NCBI GenBank assembly: GCA_963383645.1 | Contig: OY726563.1 | Location: 26,010,821 to 26,074,820, forward strand | Reading direction: 5' to 3' | Length of the DNA: 64,000 nucleotides | From: Muscardinus avellanarius | Lineage: Eukaryota; Chordata; Mammalia; Rodentia; Gliridae | Shown: positions 1 to 11,239 of the stretch, piece by piece | How the letters are laid out: the number at the start of each line of letters is the position of its first letter | How positions within the stretch are numbered: position 1 is the first letter of the stretch | Program-made: the position numbers and the translations under genes | Notes under the pieces: model-generated | Told to the model about the DNA's origin: nothing | Database searches by the model: none | The model's input: the letters and a program-made list of their open reading frames with translations, nothing else

Positions 1-609
1 ACCTTGTCTTTTCTAAAAGCTTTCTGAGAGCAAAAGATCAATAGTCTCTTCTCAAGACATATTCCAATATTTTTCTTGTAAAGAGTGGGTACTAAGTACA
101 GATATATTTTGTCATAAAATGGAGCGATGTCCCAATAAACCTATGGCAAGTTAAAAACATCTAAAGTTGAAAATGCATTTAATATACCTAACATACTGAG
201 CATCCAGCTTAGGAGCACTGTATCCTGCAGAGGATGAGTGTTTGACTGGGAGGTGCAGGTCACTGTTTCTGATAAACATTGCTAGAAGGATGATGCTCTA
301 CATATCATTAGCCCAAGAACAGATGAAAATTGAGCTGCAGTCTCTACTGAAAACGTACTGTGTTCCCACTATTGTAAATTAAAAAAAATCACAAGTTAAA
401 CCTTTACAGATCAAGGACACCTGTAATTGCTGGAGTGGTGATTTGCGCTTGGAGAAAGTCAGAATTTTGGGACTACCTATCCTGTTTAGCTAAATGATTT
501 TATAAATTATCTAAGCCAATTTTCTTGTAATGAAGATTAAACTCAGGGGCATGATATCTCAATGCTATATTCCACATCTCTGTTTAAGTATTTATTTATT
601 TGTTTGTTT
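1..609. other. Unique AT-rich stretch, no gene seen
   Basis: No reading frame of note, no splice-like exon and no recognisable repeat. It ends in a TTTA/TTTG-rich run that is probably the A-tail of the antisense SINE that follows. Confidence 0.5.
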
Positions 610-743
610 AATTTTTTGAAACAGGATCCTCATAAGTTGTTGCATGTCTCACTAAATTGCTGAGGATGGTTTCAAACTTATCATCTTCCTGTTTCTGCCT
701 CTCAAATACTGGGATTTATAACCATGTACCACCATGCCTGGAT
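610..743 (-). mobile_element. Old B1-type SINE half, antisense
   Basis: The antisense B1 signature is visible: gaaacaggatcc, then ctaaattgctgaggatgg, tctcaaatactgggattta and accaccatgcctgg. The copy is diverged and lacks the ID half. It belongs to the B1/ID dimer family of this window. Confidence 0.75.
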
Positions 744-1930
744 AAGCTAAACCACTTTTTGAGAAAGTAAATTAAATCAATCGATCTCTAATTAGCCTGA
801 AATTTGAAGATTTATGTTTTTGAACTCAAATACAATCTCATTATCTTAATTTCTTCAGTTTTTTCCCTTTAACATGATTGATCAAATTTCTTCTGCCCAC
901 ACTAAATCTCTAAAAACACACAGAATATATAAAAATATGTGTGTATATACATATTCTATCTTCCGATTCTATCTAAAGATATGATCATAATTATACTTCT
1001 CTTAAAGCCAGATGATGTCTGAGGTTTAATTTTATAGATTCATCCACTCTCTAAGAAAAGTAAAGTCAAAATTCTAGGAAAAGGAAATACTGACAATGAT
1101 TGAAACTCGTACAGTACTTTTCAGTTTATAAATTTCTCTTCAATATATTATTTAATTTTGACAATGAACCTGAGATATAGATAGAAATGCCACTTTATAA
1201 AAAAATCCAAATAAAAACATAATTTAGGAAGTTAAGTAACAAATAGTTTGTAGCAGAGACATTTTTTTTCTGATTATAAGTTCAAAATACTTCCAACTGT
1301 GTCATATTTACCATTCCTTTATATCCAGAAACACTACCTAAAATGCATTAGCTTGAAATTATTTTATTCCTACAATATAATAGCCATGTATATCAGAGAT
1401 AGTACATGTTAAAATTAGCAGCATGAAACTGACAAAATCAACAATATGCAAACAAAGATAGTTTGATAACAATAAATTGCAGGGTGAATTGCTTGTCAAA
1501 TGATTGGTTAAAACAAACTTACAATAAAAAAATCTGTATTTTTATCCATGGGTATGTGCTGTTCATTGACTTTATGCATACACACTCTTGTACAAGGTAT
1601 ATTACCTTCCCACAATCAAACTAAATCAAAAGAATAAGACCTTATGAAAATAAATTCCTCTTTTGGGTTAAGAATGAATGTGTACATCAGAGTTCTTACT
1701 TTTCCTTTTAAACTTGTGTTGGGCAGTTGTTAGAATATGTTTTTGTTTTCTGATCCCAATTTTATTCCTTGTCACAATCCTTTTCTGCCAAACAAATGCA
1801 GCAGGGTTCAACAGAAAGACTCTTCCAAATCTTTAATCATTATGAAAAACACAGTACCTTGACCTTGTATTTTAAAGTTAAATGGAGTGGCATTATAAAA
1901 ATTAAATTGGTTCTTGCTCATTTCCATAAT
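744..1930. other. Mostly unique AT-rich DNA, possible MIR core
   Basis: No gene seen. Around 1115-1260 there is a weak MIR-like arrangement (ttttgacaatgaacctgag followed by aggaagttaagtaac). The rest shows no recognisable element. A TA/TG-rich patch lies near 925-955. Confidence 0.4.
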
Positions 1931-2350
1931 ATCCTCTAAAAAGCCTTGCTTAGCCTAGAGTGGATGTCCTATTTCTTTATCTTTCTTGATGACCTCTCAT
2001 GCCTGCAAGTCAGCTCGTTTTTCTTTGCTGAAGACTGCACCCCACTGCTGCATGCACTCTAAAAGTTCCATTAAAATCTAGGGCATCATCACTCATTCTT
2101 ATCTGCAGCAGGCTGCTGAACAGTGCCATACCAGCAACTGCATGCAAACTAGTCTCAAAGGACAATATTAGTTATATACATTGTCATCCCATAAGGAGAA
2201 GAATTCCACCTGGAGGATCCTAACTTCTCTCACAGAGCACATCTAGCCTTTCAAACATGGCTCCCAAAGTCAGTGCTATGAAAGGGTCTCTTGCAATGGC
2301 AAGCATTACTTAAAAAGCAATTTACCAGCTAGAAATTAGCTTTTTATAGG
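1931..2350. other. Repeat-free, higher-GC unique span
   Basis: This span has visibly higher GC than its flanks and no repeat signature. It carries two copies of a ctgcatgca core (near 2048 and 2138). No open frame or splice pair was found. A conserved noncoding element is possible, but nothing in a single sequence can show it. Confidence 0.3.
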
Positions 2351-3059
2351 ACACCCTTTATTAAACTCGGTGTGAGATGAGTTAGCATCCTGAATTTTGC
2401 CTCGCACCCACTGAGACCACACAGGCCAAAGGCAGTTTCATTTTAAATACTATACCATAAAAATTGTATATATTCTCCCTCTGGTCTTGATGAACTGTTT
2501 CTTGGGATAGATGTGATAGATGTGTTATTAGGATAATAAGGACTGAGTGTTAAACAACAGGCTGGATTTGATACTGCTCCAGAAATGTGATGAAACATTG
2601 ATAACCACTTAGTCAATGAGATATTGTCGACAATGATATCTGATATCACTGGTTAGTGACATTAAAGGAGCATTACAGAAGTGGGGAAGACTGATGAAAC
2701 ATCTGGGTATAAAGATTATAAATAAAGAATATTAACACCTCTTAATTTTTATAGTGAACATCATTTTTCTTTCATAACAGGCTATCTTGTGGAAATGAAT
2801 AAAAAGAGGATAATGATGATGTCAAATATCATTACTGTCAAACTTAGTGACTAATTTCTTCATTTTGTATGATAATATTTAATGCCACTGTTAAATAATA
2901 TTAAATAAATATATACATGATACTATAAATGAGTACTTAAACTATATGGTTGATAATATTAAAGAGTTTACATTAGTTAAATTGTTAACAAATACTATTT
3001 TATCGGCAGCCTAATATAATGGTCATATATTTTGGCATGCATTTAAAATACCAATAATG
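2351..3059. other. Unique AT-rich DNA, no gene seen
   Basis: A 68-codon minus-strand frame at 2443-2649 has no protein-like motif and is taken as chance. The rest is AT-rich, with several TTAAATAATAT-like stretches. Confidence 0.45.
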
Positions 3060-3257
3060 TAGCCGGGCATGGTGGCGAACGCTTGTAATCTCCGTGCTTG
3101 GGAGGCTGAGACAGGAGGATGTGCAAGTTCGAAGCCAGCCTCAGCTGGCTTAAGAGACCCTGTTTCCAAATAAAATATAAAATAGGTCTGGGAGTGTAGC
3201 CCAGAGGTAGAAGGACCCTGGGTTCCATCCCCAGTACCACCAAAAAAAAAAAAAAAA
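3060..3257 (+). mobile_element. B1-ID dimeric SINE, full length
   Basis: The left half starts agccgggcatggtgg and runs through a B1-like body (tgggaggctgagacaggagg). The right half is ID-like (tctgggagtgtagcccagag, then ctgggttccatccccagtacc) and ends in about 16 A. An 8-bp target-site duplication, caataatg, flanks it at 3052-3059 and 3258-3265. The intact tail and clean duplication suggest a fairly young, L1-mobilised insertion. Confidence 0.95.
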
Positions 3258-3574
3258 CAATAATGCATATAAAAATTTAGAGATTGGCTAGATTGGCTGT
3301 TGTTACTGTTCAAGACCATTTATTGATGTCTACTTAAGAGCATAAGGGCTCAGTGGTCTTGAGTATGGTTGTAAGTAAATATATTACTTGAATATGCAGG
3401 AAAGTTTGCATATTTAAGAAGTGAAATAGCAGAGATACTCTTGCCTGTAAAGCTTATCTTTCCCACCAGGAGAGTTTAGACATGTTGAAACTGTGAGGTA
3501 GGAATTGGAATAAGATGCAGTTTTACAAAAAATATGGCAAAAGTAAATGAATATATTGTTTTGAAGAAAAAGAA

Positions 3575-3690
3575 TTAATAACTTTCATTTACTGCATATC
3601 AATTATGTGCCAAAATCATTGAGTTTTTCAGTGTATCCCTAATTTTCAATAACAATTATGTGACATGAGTAGCATTGTCCTATTTTATGT
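3575..3690 (+). mobile_element. Probable MIR fragment
   Basis: The order tactgcatatcaattatgtgcc, then ttttcaataacaattatgtg, then a tatttta block matches the MIR 3' core and tail (lower-case tracking of the 'tatgtgccaggcactgt...' motif). It is diverged, so the call is tentative. Confidence 0.45.
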
Positions 3691-3699
3691 GGTTTTATA

Positions 3700-3978
3700 A
3701 TATGGTCAAACATCCCTAACCCAAAAGTCCAGAGTCCTCTGAAATGCTCCAAAATCTGATACTATTTGATACCAAGCCATAAGTATACTAAAAATATTGT
3801 ATGAAATTAGCTTCAGGCTATGCATATCGGGTGTACATTAAACACAAGTGAATTTCATATTTAGATTTGAGTTCCATTTCTCAGCTATCTTATGCATTAT
3901 ATGCAAATATTCCAAAATCTGAAATCTAAAATACTTCTGATTCCAAGTATTTTCGATTAGGGATACTCAACTTGTAAT
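3700..3978 (+). mobile_element. Tigger-type (Tc1/mariner) MER element
   Basis: Inverted ends are visible: catccctaacccaaaa near 3710 against the reverse complement of ttttcgattagggatactc near 3951-3969. Internal text such as aatgctccaaaatctga, attgtatgaaattagcttc and aaatattccaaaatctgaaa fits a widespread non-autonomous mammalian mariner/Tigger relic. The family name was not checked against a library. Confidence 0.75.
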
Positions 3979-4034
3979 GCCAAGATGAAAGAACTTAAAA
4001 TATTTTGTGTAAGAAACTATAGTATAAAAATAAG

Positions 4035-4215
4035 AAGCTGGCTCTAGTCCCGGCCTCGCCCCATAGCAAGCCTGGGACCGGGGCCTGTTCCACAGCAAAG
4101 GGCCAGCAGGTCCCTGCAACCATGTGGCCAGGAAGCACAAGAAGCTGCTGCTGCCTCACCACATCTCTCAGCAGATTCCAAGATCCAAGTGACCTCTATT
4201 AAAAAAATTGGTTGT
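4035..4215. other. Unidentified GC-rich segment, possible old retrocopy
   Basis: GC-rich text (cccggcctcgccccatag and onward) contrasts sharply with its neighbours. One plus frame stays open from near 4050, is split by the SINE at 4216-4423, and continues after it into a hydrophobic stretch ending at a stop near 4482-4484. That would fit the C-terminus of a small membrane protein. No gene was recognised. It could be a processed-pseudogene fragment or an LTR piece. Confidence 0.3.
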
Positions 4216-4423
4216 GGTGGCGCATGCTTGTAATCCCCACGCTTGGGAGGCTGAGACAGGAGGATCACACAGGTTCGAAGCCAGCCTCAGCTACTTAGTG
4301 AGGCTCTCAGAAACTTAGTAAGACCCTGTTTCCAAATAAAATAGAAAATGGGTCTGAGAGTATAGCCTGAAGGTAGAAAGCCCCTGGGTTCCACCCCCAG
4401 TACCACCAAAAAAAAAAAAAAAA
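4216..4423 (+). mobile_element. B1-ID dimeric SINE
   Basis: It has a B1 left half, an ID right half (gtctgagagtatagcctgaa, ggttccacccccagtacc) and an A16 tail. The flank aaattggttgtgg occurs on both sides (4205-4217 and 4421-4433), so the first about ten consensus bases are missing or absorbed into the duplication. It sits inside the unidentified GC-rich segment. Confidence 0.92.
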
Positions 4424-4517
4424 TTGGTTGTGGGTGGATCATCTTGTCAATGTTACTCACCTTCTTGCTTTCACGATTTCAGTAAGTGGGAATGTGTTGA
4501 AATTAAAAGAAGGACTT

Positions 4518-4710
4518 TGCTGGGCGTGGTGGTGCACACTTGTAATCCCTGTGCTTGGGAGGCGGAGACAGGAGGATTGTGCTGGTTCGAAGCCAGCCTT
4601 GCTGGCTTAAGAGACCCTGTTTCCAAATAGGTCTGGGAGTGTAGCCCAAAGGTAAAAGGGTTTTCAGGAACCTCAGTACCACCAAAAAAAAAAAAAAAAA
4701 AAAAAAAAAA
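4518..4710 (+). mobile_element. B1-ID dimeric SINE with long A-tail
   Basis: It starts gctgggcgtggtggtgcac and ends in about 27 A. A 9-bp duplication, gaaggactt, flanks it at 4509-4517 and 4711-4719. The ID half is altered (ggttttcaggaacctcagtacc replaces the usual B-box region). It is the third same-orientation copy in 1.7 kb. Confidence 0.93.
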
Positions 4711-4749
4711 GAAGGACTTCCAAGGAAGAAAGAAACTGCAATTGATCTG

Positions 4750-5455
4750 ATGTGGAGAAATTAAAGCTCTAATACATTATTGATGGGATTGCAAGTTGGT
4801 GCAAACACTTTGGAAAACAGTATGGAAGATCCTCAGAAAAAGTCAACCAAACTTACCATACGATCCAGCAATACCACCTCTGGGTATCTACCAAAAAGAA
4901 TTAAAACCAAAATACCAAACTAATACATAAGCAACCATGTTCATAGCTGCACAGTTCACCATTGCCAAACTGTGGAACCAGCCAAGATGTCCTTCAATGG
5001 ATGAGTGGATTTCAAAACTATGAGATATGTACACAATGGAATTTTGCCCAACAAAATTATGGCAATTACAGTGAAATGTCACAAAAACAAGAAATCAGAT
5101 GCTTTTCCTAATGTGCAAAAACTAGGGAGAAATGGGTAACAGGAGGAACTCTAGATGAAGAAGGGACCTTATAGAGGAACAATGAAGGTGACCTATCTGA
5201 AGGGATAAGAGGGAGGATAAGGGAAACTCTTTAAAGCACATGATGTACTTAAACATATCAAAGTCAATCAGGAAGCCAAGCATGGGTAGGAGGGAGGGGG
5301 AGGGAAGGGGTAAGGGATTGGGTAGGGACAGTTTGGGTGATGTGTGCATGTATTATCTCCACAAGCTTTTTTTTATCTCATTAAGATGTATGACTACAAT
5401 GCACCAATAAAAAATTATAAAAAATTAAAAAAGAATAAAAATAAATAAATAAAAT
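4750..5455 (+). mobile_element. LINE-1 3' end, 5'-truncated
   Basis: L1 3' region text is clear: gatgggattgcaagttggtg, ggaaaacagtatggaagatc, gatccagcaataccacctc and tggaaccagccaagatgtcc. A G-rich stretch (ggagggggagggaaggggt) and the tail caccaataaaaaattataaa follow. All of ORF1 and most of ORF2 are absent. Confidence 0.92.
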
Positions 5456-6000
5456 TAAAAGCTATAGATGTAAATAAGTGCAAAAAATATTGTGTGAAAA
5501 ATAAGTGCTGGAAAAGGTCAGAGGTAGGGGAGATCAGAGAAAGGTTCATAGAATAGAGATGCTTGTAGCTGAACATGGGAGTATTATAGAAGAGGCAAGG
5601 CTTCAGAGCGAATGAGAGGGAAGAGGCCAGGAACTTCTGGCATCAAGCATGAAGATGATAGGACTCAAGAGTTTGCTTAAGAAAGAAGTTGGAAAATTTA
5701 GAAAGTTTTTCTGAACTCAGACTGTGAGAATTAGAATATGCAAGTAATGTTGAACCTGTGAAGACTGGAAAGCCACTGATATTTTTGAGCTCCTAACTGA
5801 TATAATGAGACTGATATTTCTCTTGGGATGATTAATGAAAAGAAAGTGTAGTAAAAGATTGCAAATGAGATGGTAGGCTTGCTAATCCAATAATCAAATA
5901 GGAGGTGAAAAATTCCTACAAACAGAAACAGTGGAAATATAAAATAATGAGCGGAAAGAAGAAATCCACAGGATTGCAAGCTTTTAAAACGTCATAGGAA
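5456..6000 (-). mobile_element. L2 LINE relic, antisense
   Basis: Purine-rich text such as gcttcagagcgaatgagagg and cagtggaaatataaaataat follows the antisense L2 3' region (ggaggtgag...gccagatcatg pattern). It is heavily diverged, with no intact frame. Confidence 0.5.
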
Positions 6001-6170
6001 GGCCCAAAGCTTCTTAAGGATAACTGTAAAATAAAGGGATGTAGCTATCTTTTGTCTGCTATTGCTGGGAATCTCTTGTTTTCTAGATTTTTGGCTTTTT
6101 AAGTATCTCCCTTACAATATGCATTATAATTTCATTTTCTTTTACGAACCATAGGACAAAGAAGCAATAT

Positions 6171-6392
6171 TATGTGGAAGCTAGAGGGGAAAAAAGGTAC
6201 CCATGAAAGAAGAGTGGTGACCAATAGGGGAGAAGAAGGGAGTTGGGGGGAACAAAGTGGAGACTGGGGGTAATACTGAGGAGTGAAGTTGATCAGACAG
6301 TATTTTCATATATATGCAAATATACTACAATGAGACCCACCACTCTGTATAATTGAGATGTAACAATAAAAATTTAAATTAAATTTAAAAGA
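6171..6392 (+). mobile_element. LINE-1 3' UTR fragment, second subfamily
   Basis: Starts tatgtggaagctagagg, passes a G-rich tract and reaches gttgatcagacagtatttt, tacaatgagacccaccactc and aacaataaaaatttaaatt. This is a different 3' UTR subfamily from the copy at 4750. Confidence 0.8.
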
Positions 6393-6914
6393 AGAAAATA
6401 TGCATTTTAAATGCATACTGAAATCTATGCATACCTTTAAATTAAGAGAGAATAAATGTTTTAAAAATTACTGCATGATTGAAATGAAGTAATTATGTTG
6501 ACTACAAATTCAATTCATATTAGCTTATTATTCACTAGAGAAAATGGATGGAAATTAATATTTTTCTCTGGGAGAAAGAAAACATGAATCTATGAGTTTT
6601 AAAGGGTTAATATAGTTACTTCACGTTAAAATCCATCTTCTTCCCAGATGATAACTAAGTCACTTGAAGAATACACTACATTTAGAGGCTCTGTGGTGTT
6701 CTTTGAAAGAAGTTGTTACAGAGTTCCAGGGTATTATAATTATTATTAATTGCAGTATTTTAAAGTTCACACCAGATAAGCTTCCAAGAAAAATAACCCA
6801 AATTTATTTGAAAGGTCACACAAATTTATTTTACTTATCTAACCACATAATGATAAAAATAGATAAACTGATAAAAATCCAACACAACTGAGCAGGTAGC
6901 ATGAGAGAGTAGAA
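6393..6914. other. Unique AT-rich DNA, no gene seen
   Basis: No repeat or gene was recognised. A 75-codon plus frame at 6664-6891 is low-complexity and judged to be chance. Confidence 0.45.
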
Positions 6915-7085
6915 ATGAATCCCTGGATTTAGAATAAGAGGTCTAATTTCCTTGTTTCATGTCTCTCTGTAGTAATTTGACCTTAACCAAGTTACTTAAT
7001 CTTCATGTCTTGATTTCTCAGCTGTAAAATGGACACAATAATGTTTGCTTTACCTCAATGAGGACAAAAAATTATTTTCTCAACC
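6915..7085 (+). mobile_element. MIR SINE
   Basis: The MIR core is readable: gaccttaaccaagttactta, atcttcatgtcttgatttct, cagctgtaaaatggacacaa and taatg. This matches the tRNA-derived mammal-wide SINE in sense orientation. Confidence 0.85.
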
Positions 7086-7365
7086 CCATAATGCCAACAA
7101 GTAAAACACATGAAAGCACATGTATTTGAATAATGAATCTCTATCGAATACTTTCTACAAATGGCATCTATTATATCTGCATGATGGAATTAACTATATA
7201 ATACTGTGTTACTCTTTACCTCTTTTCACTTCTTTGTTCACTGATACCACATGGGTACTTGAAATAAGCCATAATGGAGCATTTGTGCCACAAAATCCAT
7301 CAAATACTATAGACCTACTCTCTTCCCCAAGAGATTCTTGTTAAAAATTTATTGCAAACCAATGT

Positions 7366-7387
7366 TCTATTACTATTATTGTTGTTG

Positions 7388-7431
<44 letters not shown>
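7366..7431. repeat. (ATT)n/(GTT)n microsatellite
   Basis: An uninterrupted TTA/TTG trinucleotide run. It abuts the antisense ID element, so it is best read as the expanded A-rich tail of that retroposon (AAT repeats on the minus strand). It also explains the poly-leucine frame at 7352-7585. Confidence 0.95.
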
Positions 7432-7506
7432 TTCAGTACTGGGAACTAAACCTAGGGCCTCATGTAGGCTAAACGAACACTACCCTATGCTACACCCTCA
7501 GTTCTA
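7432..7506 (-). mobile_element. ID element (tRNA-Ala-like SINE), antisense
   Basis: Antisense ID text: cagtactgggaactaaacc, agggcctcatgtaggctaaa and ccctatgctacaccctcag. It matches the reverse complement of the ID A- and B-box regions. Confidence 0.85.
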
Positions 7507-8259
7507 TACCATTGTTTTAGATTCTTATTTGTCTTTTGCTTACTTTCAGTCTCTTCTATCCTCTCTACAGTTTTGGTTGGAATAATATTGAAATATTTTC
7601 AGTCAATCAAGTAATCCAGGCTTTCTGGGTTACTGTATAACTGAGGTAGGAAAGAAGGTATAAGGATAGATAGAAAGCAGATATGAGGGAAAAATCAAAA
7701 GTGTTCATGAAAAAATTCCAGATTCAAAGTTTTCTTTCACATATTCTGACCAAAATCAGCACAATCAAATCAATTATTAGACCTCATTGGTAGGGCCTCT
7801 GATTACTTCAAGTGTGTATCATTATGTTTGATCAACTCTCAATTTTATATCAATGCAGTATTTGTTTTTAAGTTCACAAAACAACAAATCCCAACAGTGA
7901 AGATAATTATATATTTTTAAAAATGAATAAAATAACCCTTATTAAGAAATAATTAATATATCCAGTTTCCAATACAAAAGAGAACTAAAAGCAACCTCTT
8001 AGGTCATGTCCCTGTACTATAGATTTTACATATATAAATGTGTGTAGTAAAGATGAAACTAGCATGTTTCTTATCAACACCTACACTCTACCATGTCTCT
8101 CAGAGTATATTCTTCTTTCCTTCATTCAATAAACTAAATTGGTGCCTCAATGTTACCCATATTTAAATTTCTTTCTGTGATATCATCAAGGGACCTTTTA
8201 GCATGAGACAAGGTCTACCTCTCCTTTGGGGATTTACTCAGGACCCTCATTCTGGTGAC
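7507..8259. other. Unique AT-rich DNA, no gene seen
   Basis: No gene, splice pair or clear repeat. The last 150 bp may already belong to the degraded L2 that follows. Confidence 0.4.
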
Positions 8260-8500
8260 AAAACTACCACCTTGCCTTGAAATTCTTGCCCTTCAGAAAT
8301 CTGTGTCATCCCTTAGCCAACTCTAACTCAGGTGCTGTATCCTTCAAAATAGTCTCTGATTTTTCCGAGTTAGGTGCATCTATCATGTGTTCAGCCATCA
8401 CTCAGTATGGTTATCACCATGATAATATTATCTTAAGGGATTATAAACCTGCTTATTTACTTGTATGCCTCCCTTAAGAACTGTTTGAAGTAAAAAAAAT
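8260..8500 (+). mobile_element. L2 LINE 3' fragment
   Basis: The order cccttcagaaatctgtgtca, tccttcaaaatagtctctga and gtatgcctcccttaagaact follows the L2 sense 3' UTR (ccttccctgac...gtctgtctccccactag pattern). It is diverged. Confidence 0.45.
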
Positions 8501-9128
8501 CATTCATAGTTATGGTTTCTACAGAAGCAACTCAATGAATGATGGTTCCATGAAGAACTAAAAAAAATTCCAATTTGGTTTTGTACATGCTGGCAAAAAA
8601 AGGTATGCATGTATTCTCATTTCCTGTATGTTTTGTACATACAGAAAAGCTAAATGTATTGATAGCCGAGGAAATGTAGTGAATAGAGCACTACCACTCT
8701 TACAGAGGAACTCATTGCTTGACATAAGTTTCTGAATGTTAGTTGGGGAATCTAATATGCTAATCTATGCCATTAATCCTAATACTGCTGACAGTTTCAC
8801 AGACATTTACATTAAAGATCATGAGTTGAACACAAATAGTTGATGCTTGCGACAGATCAAGTCAATATTAATTTCTGCCTCATATTTTTCTTCTGACTAC
8901 ATGGCAGTGACATTGAAGTCAGCTTGGTATGGTTAAAATACCTTATTTACAGGACAGCAGCCTACAGGGCTAGCCAGAACGGCTCATTGAACAAACATTT
9001 TTCTTTTTATAACTTTATGTGTGAAGCAATCTAGAAGAAAACTATAATATTCCTGTTTTTCACTTTTGTTGAATACTGATCCGATGTTGTGCCAGTGAAT
9101 ATTCTATTTCCCTTAAGATCTGTTTCCA
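8501..9128. other. Unique DNA, no gene seen
   Basis: No repeat or gene recognised. There is a short local repeat, with tttgtacatgctgg at 8580 and ttttgtacatacag at 8630. Confidence 0.45.
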
Positions 9129-9247
9129 GGCTGTGTATGTGTAGCTCAGTTGTAGAGTGACTGCCTAGCATGCATGAGGTCATGGGTTCCATCTCCAGTG
9201 CTACAAGAACTAAAAATCGAAGACCACAACAACAAACTAAACAAAAT
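9129..9247 (+). mobile_element. ID element monomer with A-rich tail
   Basis: A tRNA-Ala-like A box (tgtagctcagttgtagagtg), the motif gcctagcatgcatgaggtca and a B box (gggttccatctcc) are followed by a CAA/AAC-rich tail. This is a stand-alone ID retroposon, not the dimer. Confidence 0.92.
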
Positions 9248-9603
9248 CCAGATCCATTTCATGTCTGCCTAAAAATGACATTTCTACATTTACTTTGCCA
9301 ATTAACTTCTGGATAGATTGGGCCATGTTTGGCACTAGTATGGTACTAAGTGGTAGAAAATGGAGCCTTTCTCCCTTTTCCTTTTCTAAAGACTATTTCC
9401 TGGCAGTGGCTGAATCTCTTTTGGTGGTGTAGCCTCTTAACTACCTGCTGGAAACATGTCCCTTCTGTGGTTGTAACTTTTGCCAGACAGCCTTTCCCTG
9501 ATTCTAACACCTTCCATGTAATCTCATATTCTAAAATATGATGTCATCTCCTGGTGCTTAAATCTCCTGGTGCCCTAAAAGTAGGAACATCTTTCCACTA
9601 GAT
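9248..9603 (+). other. Short span with possible L2 trace
   Basis: Around 9430-9530, gccagacagcctttccctga followed by cttccatgtaatctcatat resembles the L2 sense 3' UTR. No gene seen; the 63-codon frame here is not protein-like. Confidence 0.35.
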
Positions 9604-9793
9604 TTATTTTTTGTATTGGGTATTGTATCCAGGGGCATTCTGTCTGTGAGCAGTACTTCCAGCTCTTTACATTTTTAAAACAAGGTCTCCTTAAGTTCTG
9701 AGGAACTTAACTAAATTGCTGAGGCTGCCTTTGAACTTGTGATACTCTTGTCTCAGCCTCCCAAGGACTGGGATTACAGGCATGCATTGCCCT
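9604..9793 (-). mobile_element. B1-ID dimeric SINE, antisense, old
   Basis: The antisense ID half (ttgggtattgtatccagggg, cagtacttccagctc) is joined to an antisense B1 half (aactaaattgctgaggctgc, ctcagcctcccaaggactgg, gattacaggcatgc). It is diverged with no clear target duplication. Confidence 0.88.
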
Positions 9794-10699
9794 TTTTAAA
9801 AACAGCCTGTTTTAAAAATCATTTCTCTGGCTTCCCAGGTTTTTCACACCCCTGTTACTACCTCTATTGAATATCCTCTTTTATAACTACTGAAAGGGGT
9901 TTCCTTGTTATTTTTGTTATGGTAATACTACATTATTTAGTGATTAAAGTCAAAATCAAAATATTACAATTAATATTTGCCTTCCTCAGATCTAAATCGT
10001 TTTAAATCCAATCATTATCTATGCATCATGCATTTTACTCCACTATCTTCTTTTCTTCTTATTCCCATTTCTTTGATAGTAATGTGAAGTATCATTGCCT
10101 CTTCCCTGAAAAATTGTAATACCCTGTTATTTGAGCCTTCTGTCTTCAGCCTCGTTTTATTTTCTTTTACCAGGGATCGTGAATACCTTGCTTGCCTGTA
10201 TTACTACTTGCTTGGAATATAACTTTGTATGGATAGAAAGATAAAATGGCTTATTGTAAAATTTTTGTGTGAAGCAATAAGGGAATCTTAGGAGAATTCA
10301 GTAACTGCAGCTGTCATGACTCTTACCATCAAGGGTTATGGAGATAGTCCTGGATTCATGGTATAAGTAGAAATCCTACCAACAGGAGTTCAGCAATTTC
10401 ACTGCCATTCTCTTTCATAATTGTGTCTCATTTACCTCTAGATGTCTGCTTCATTTGGTTTTGTGATTATCTGGATAATATAGTTTATTTAGTTTTCACT
10501 CCCTCTAAGTTTGACTTGTTCATAGTTTTCAAGGGTACAACTCTGAAACCATATAGCTACCGTACCTGTTTTGAGATTCTTAAGCTTTTCTTTTCTAACA
10601 CAGGATAGAAATAGAATTGGTTGGCTTATCTTTTAAGGCAAAGGACTGGTTAACATCAGTCATGGGTTGGCAGTTACATGGAACCTGAATCTACTGTTT
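9794..10699. other. Unique AT-rich DNA, no gene seen
   Basis: No repeat recognised. A 61-codon plus frame (10423-10608) is hydrophobic-biased but lacks motifs, splice signals and a promoter, so it is not called. Confidence 0.4.
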
Positions 10700-10790
10700 T
10701 TGTTATTTTGTTTTGTCTTATGTTGCTGGTCTGGGGATTTAAAAAAGAAGTGTGGCAAGGCCTCTACCACTGAGCCATATCCCCAGCCCA
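10700..10790 (-). mobile_element. ID element monomer, antisense
   Basis: A T-rich tail (tgttttgtcttatg) leads into gctggtctggggattt and ggcaaggcctctaccactga, then gccatatccccagccc. This is the reverse complement of the ID consensus. Confidence 0.88.
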
Positions 10791-11239
10791 TGAATCTATC
10801 CTTTACAGGTACAAGACACAAGGTAGATTCTTCAGAAATAGAATAAATATAAAATCTAGTTTCTAAAGCAGGATACTTTTGAGAACAAAAGAGAACACAA
10901 CAAATAAATAAGCAAGCATATACTGAGATAGTTCTGAGTAAACTACAACTTGTAGTCACCATCTGAAGTACTCTAGGCAAGCAAGTATTGTAAATTTGGT
11001 CTACTTTAATCAACCAGTTTTTCTACTGCTCTTCATATATTCTTTGAATATTTATCTCTTTCTGAATGTGCAATGCCATTTGTTCTTCCCTAACACTAAT
11101 CTGAATGTATCGGTCTCTCAAATGCATGTTCAGATAACTCTTTTCCCATGCAGTTTTCCTTGAATTACGGAGAAAATTAATCTTCCTTTTTATGAATTTA
11201 AACTGCATGCCAATTGTACATTCTTAGGCCTTGATTTGT
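10791..11239. other. Unique DNA, no gene seen
   Basis: Minus-strand frames here (117 and 61 codons) overlap the ID element or are low-complexity. No gene recognised. Confidence 0.4.

Noticed and set aside
4485..4500. taagtggg after tttcag as a splice donor for the GC-rich segment
   Set aside because: Lacks the GT dinucleotide at the required position; coincidental.
7352..7585. 77-codon frame with a poly-leucine run
   Set aside because: Translation of an (ATT)n microsatellite and an antisense ID element.
9129..9205. Possible functional tRNA-Ala gene
   Set aside because: A- and B-box text is ID-SINE-like with an A-rich 3' tail; it does not fold as an intact tRNA with an anticodon arm.
10660..11013. 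117-codon minus frame
   Set aside because: Its C-terminal third is an ID element read in antisense; the rest has no motif.
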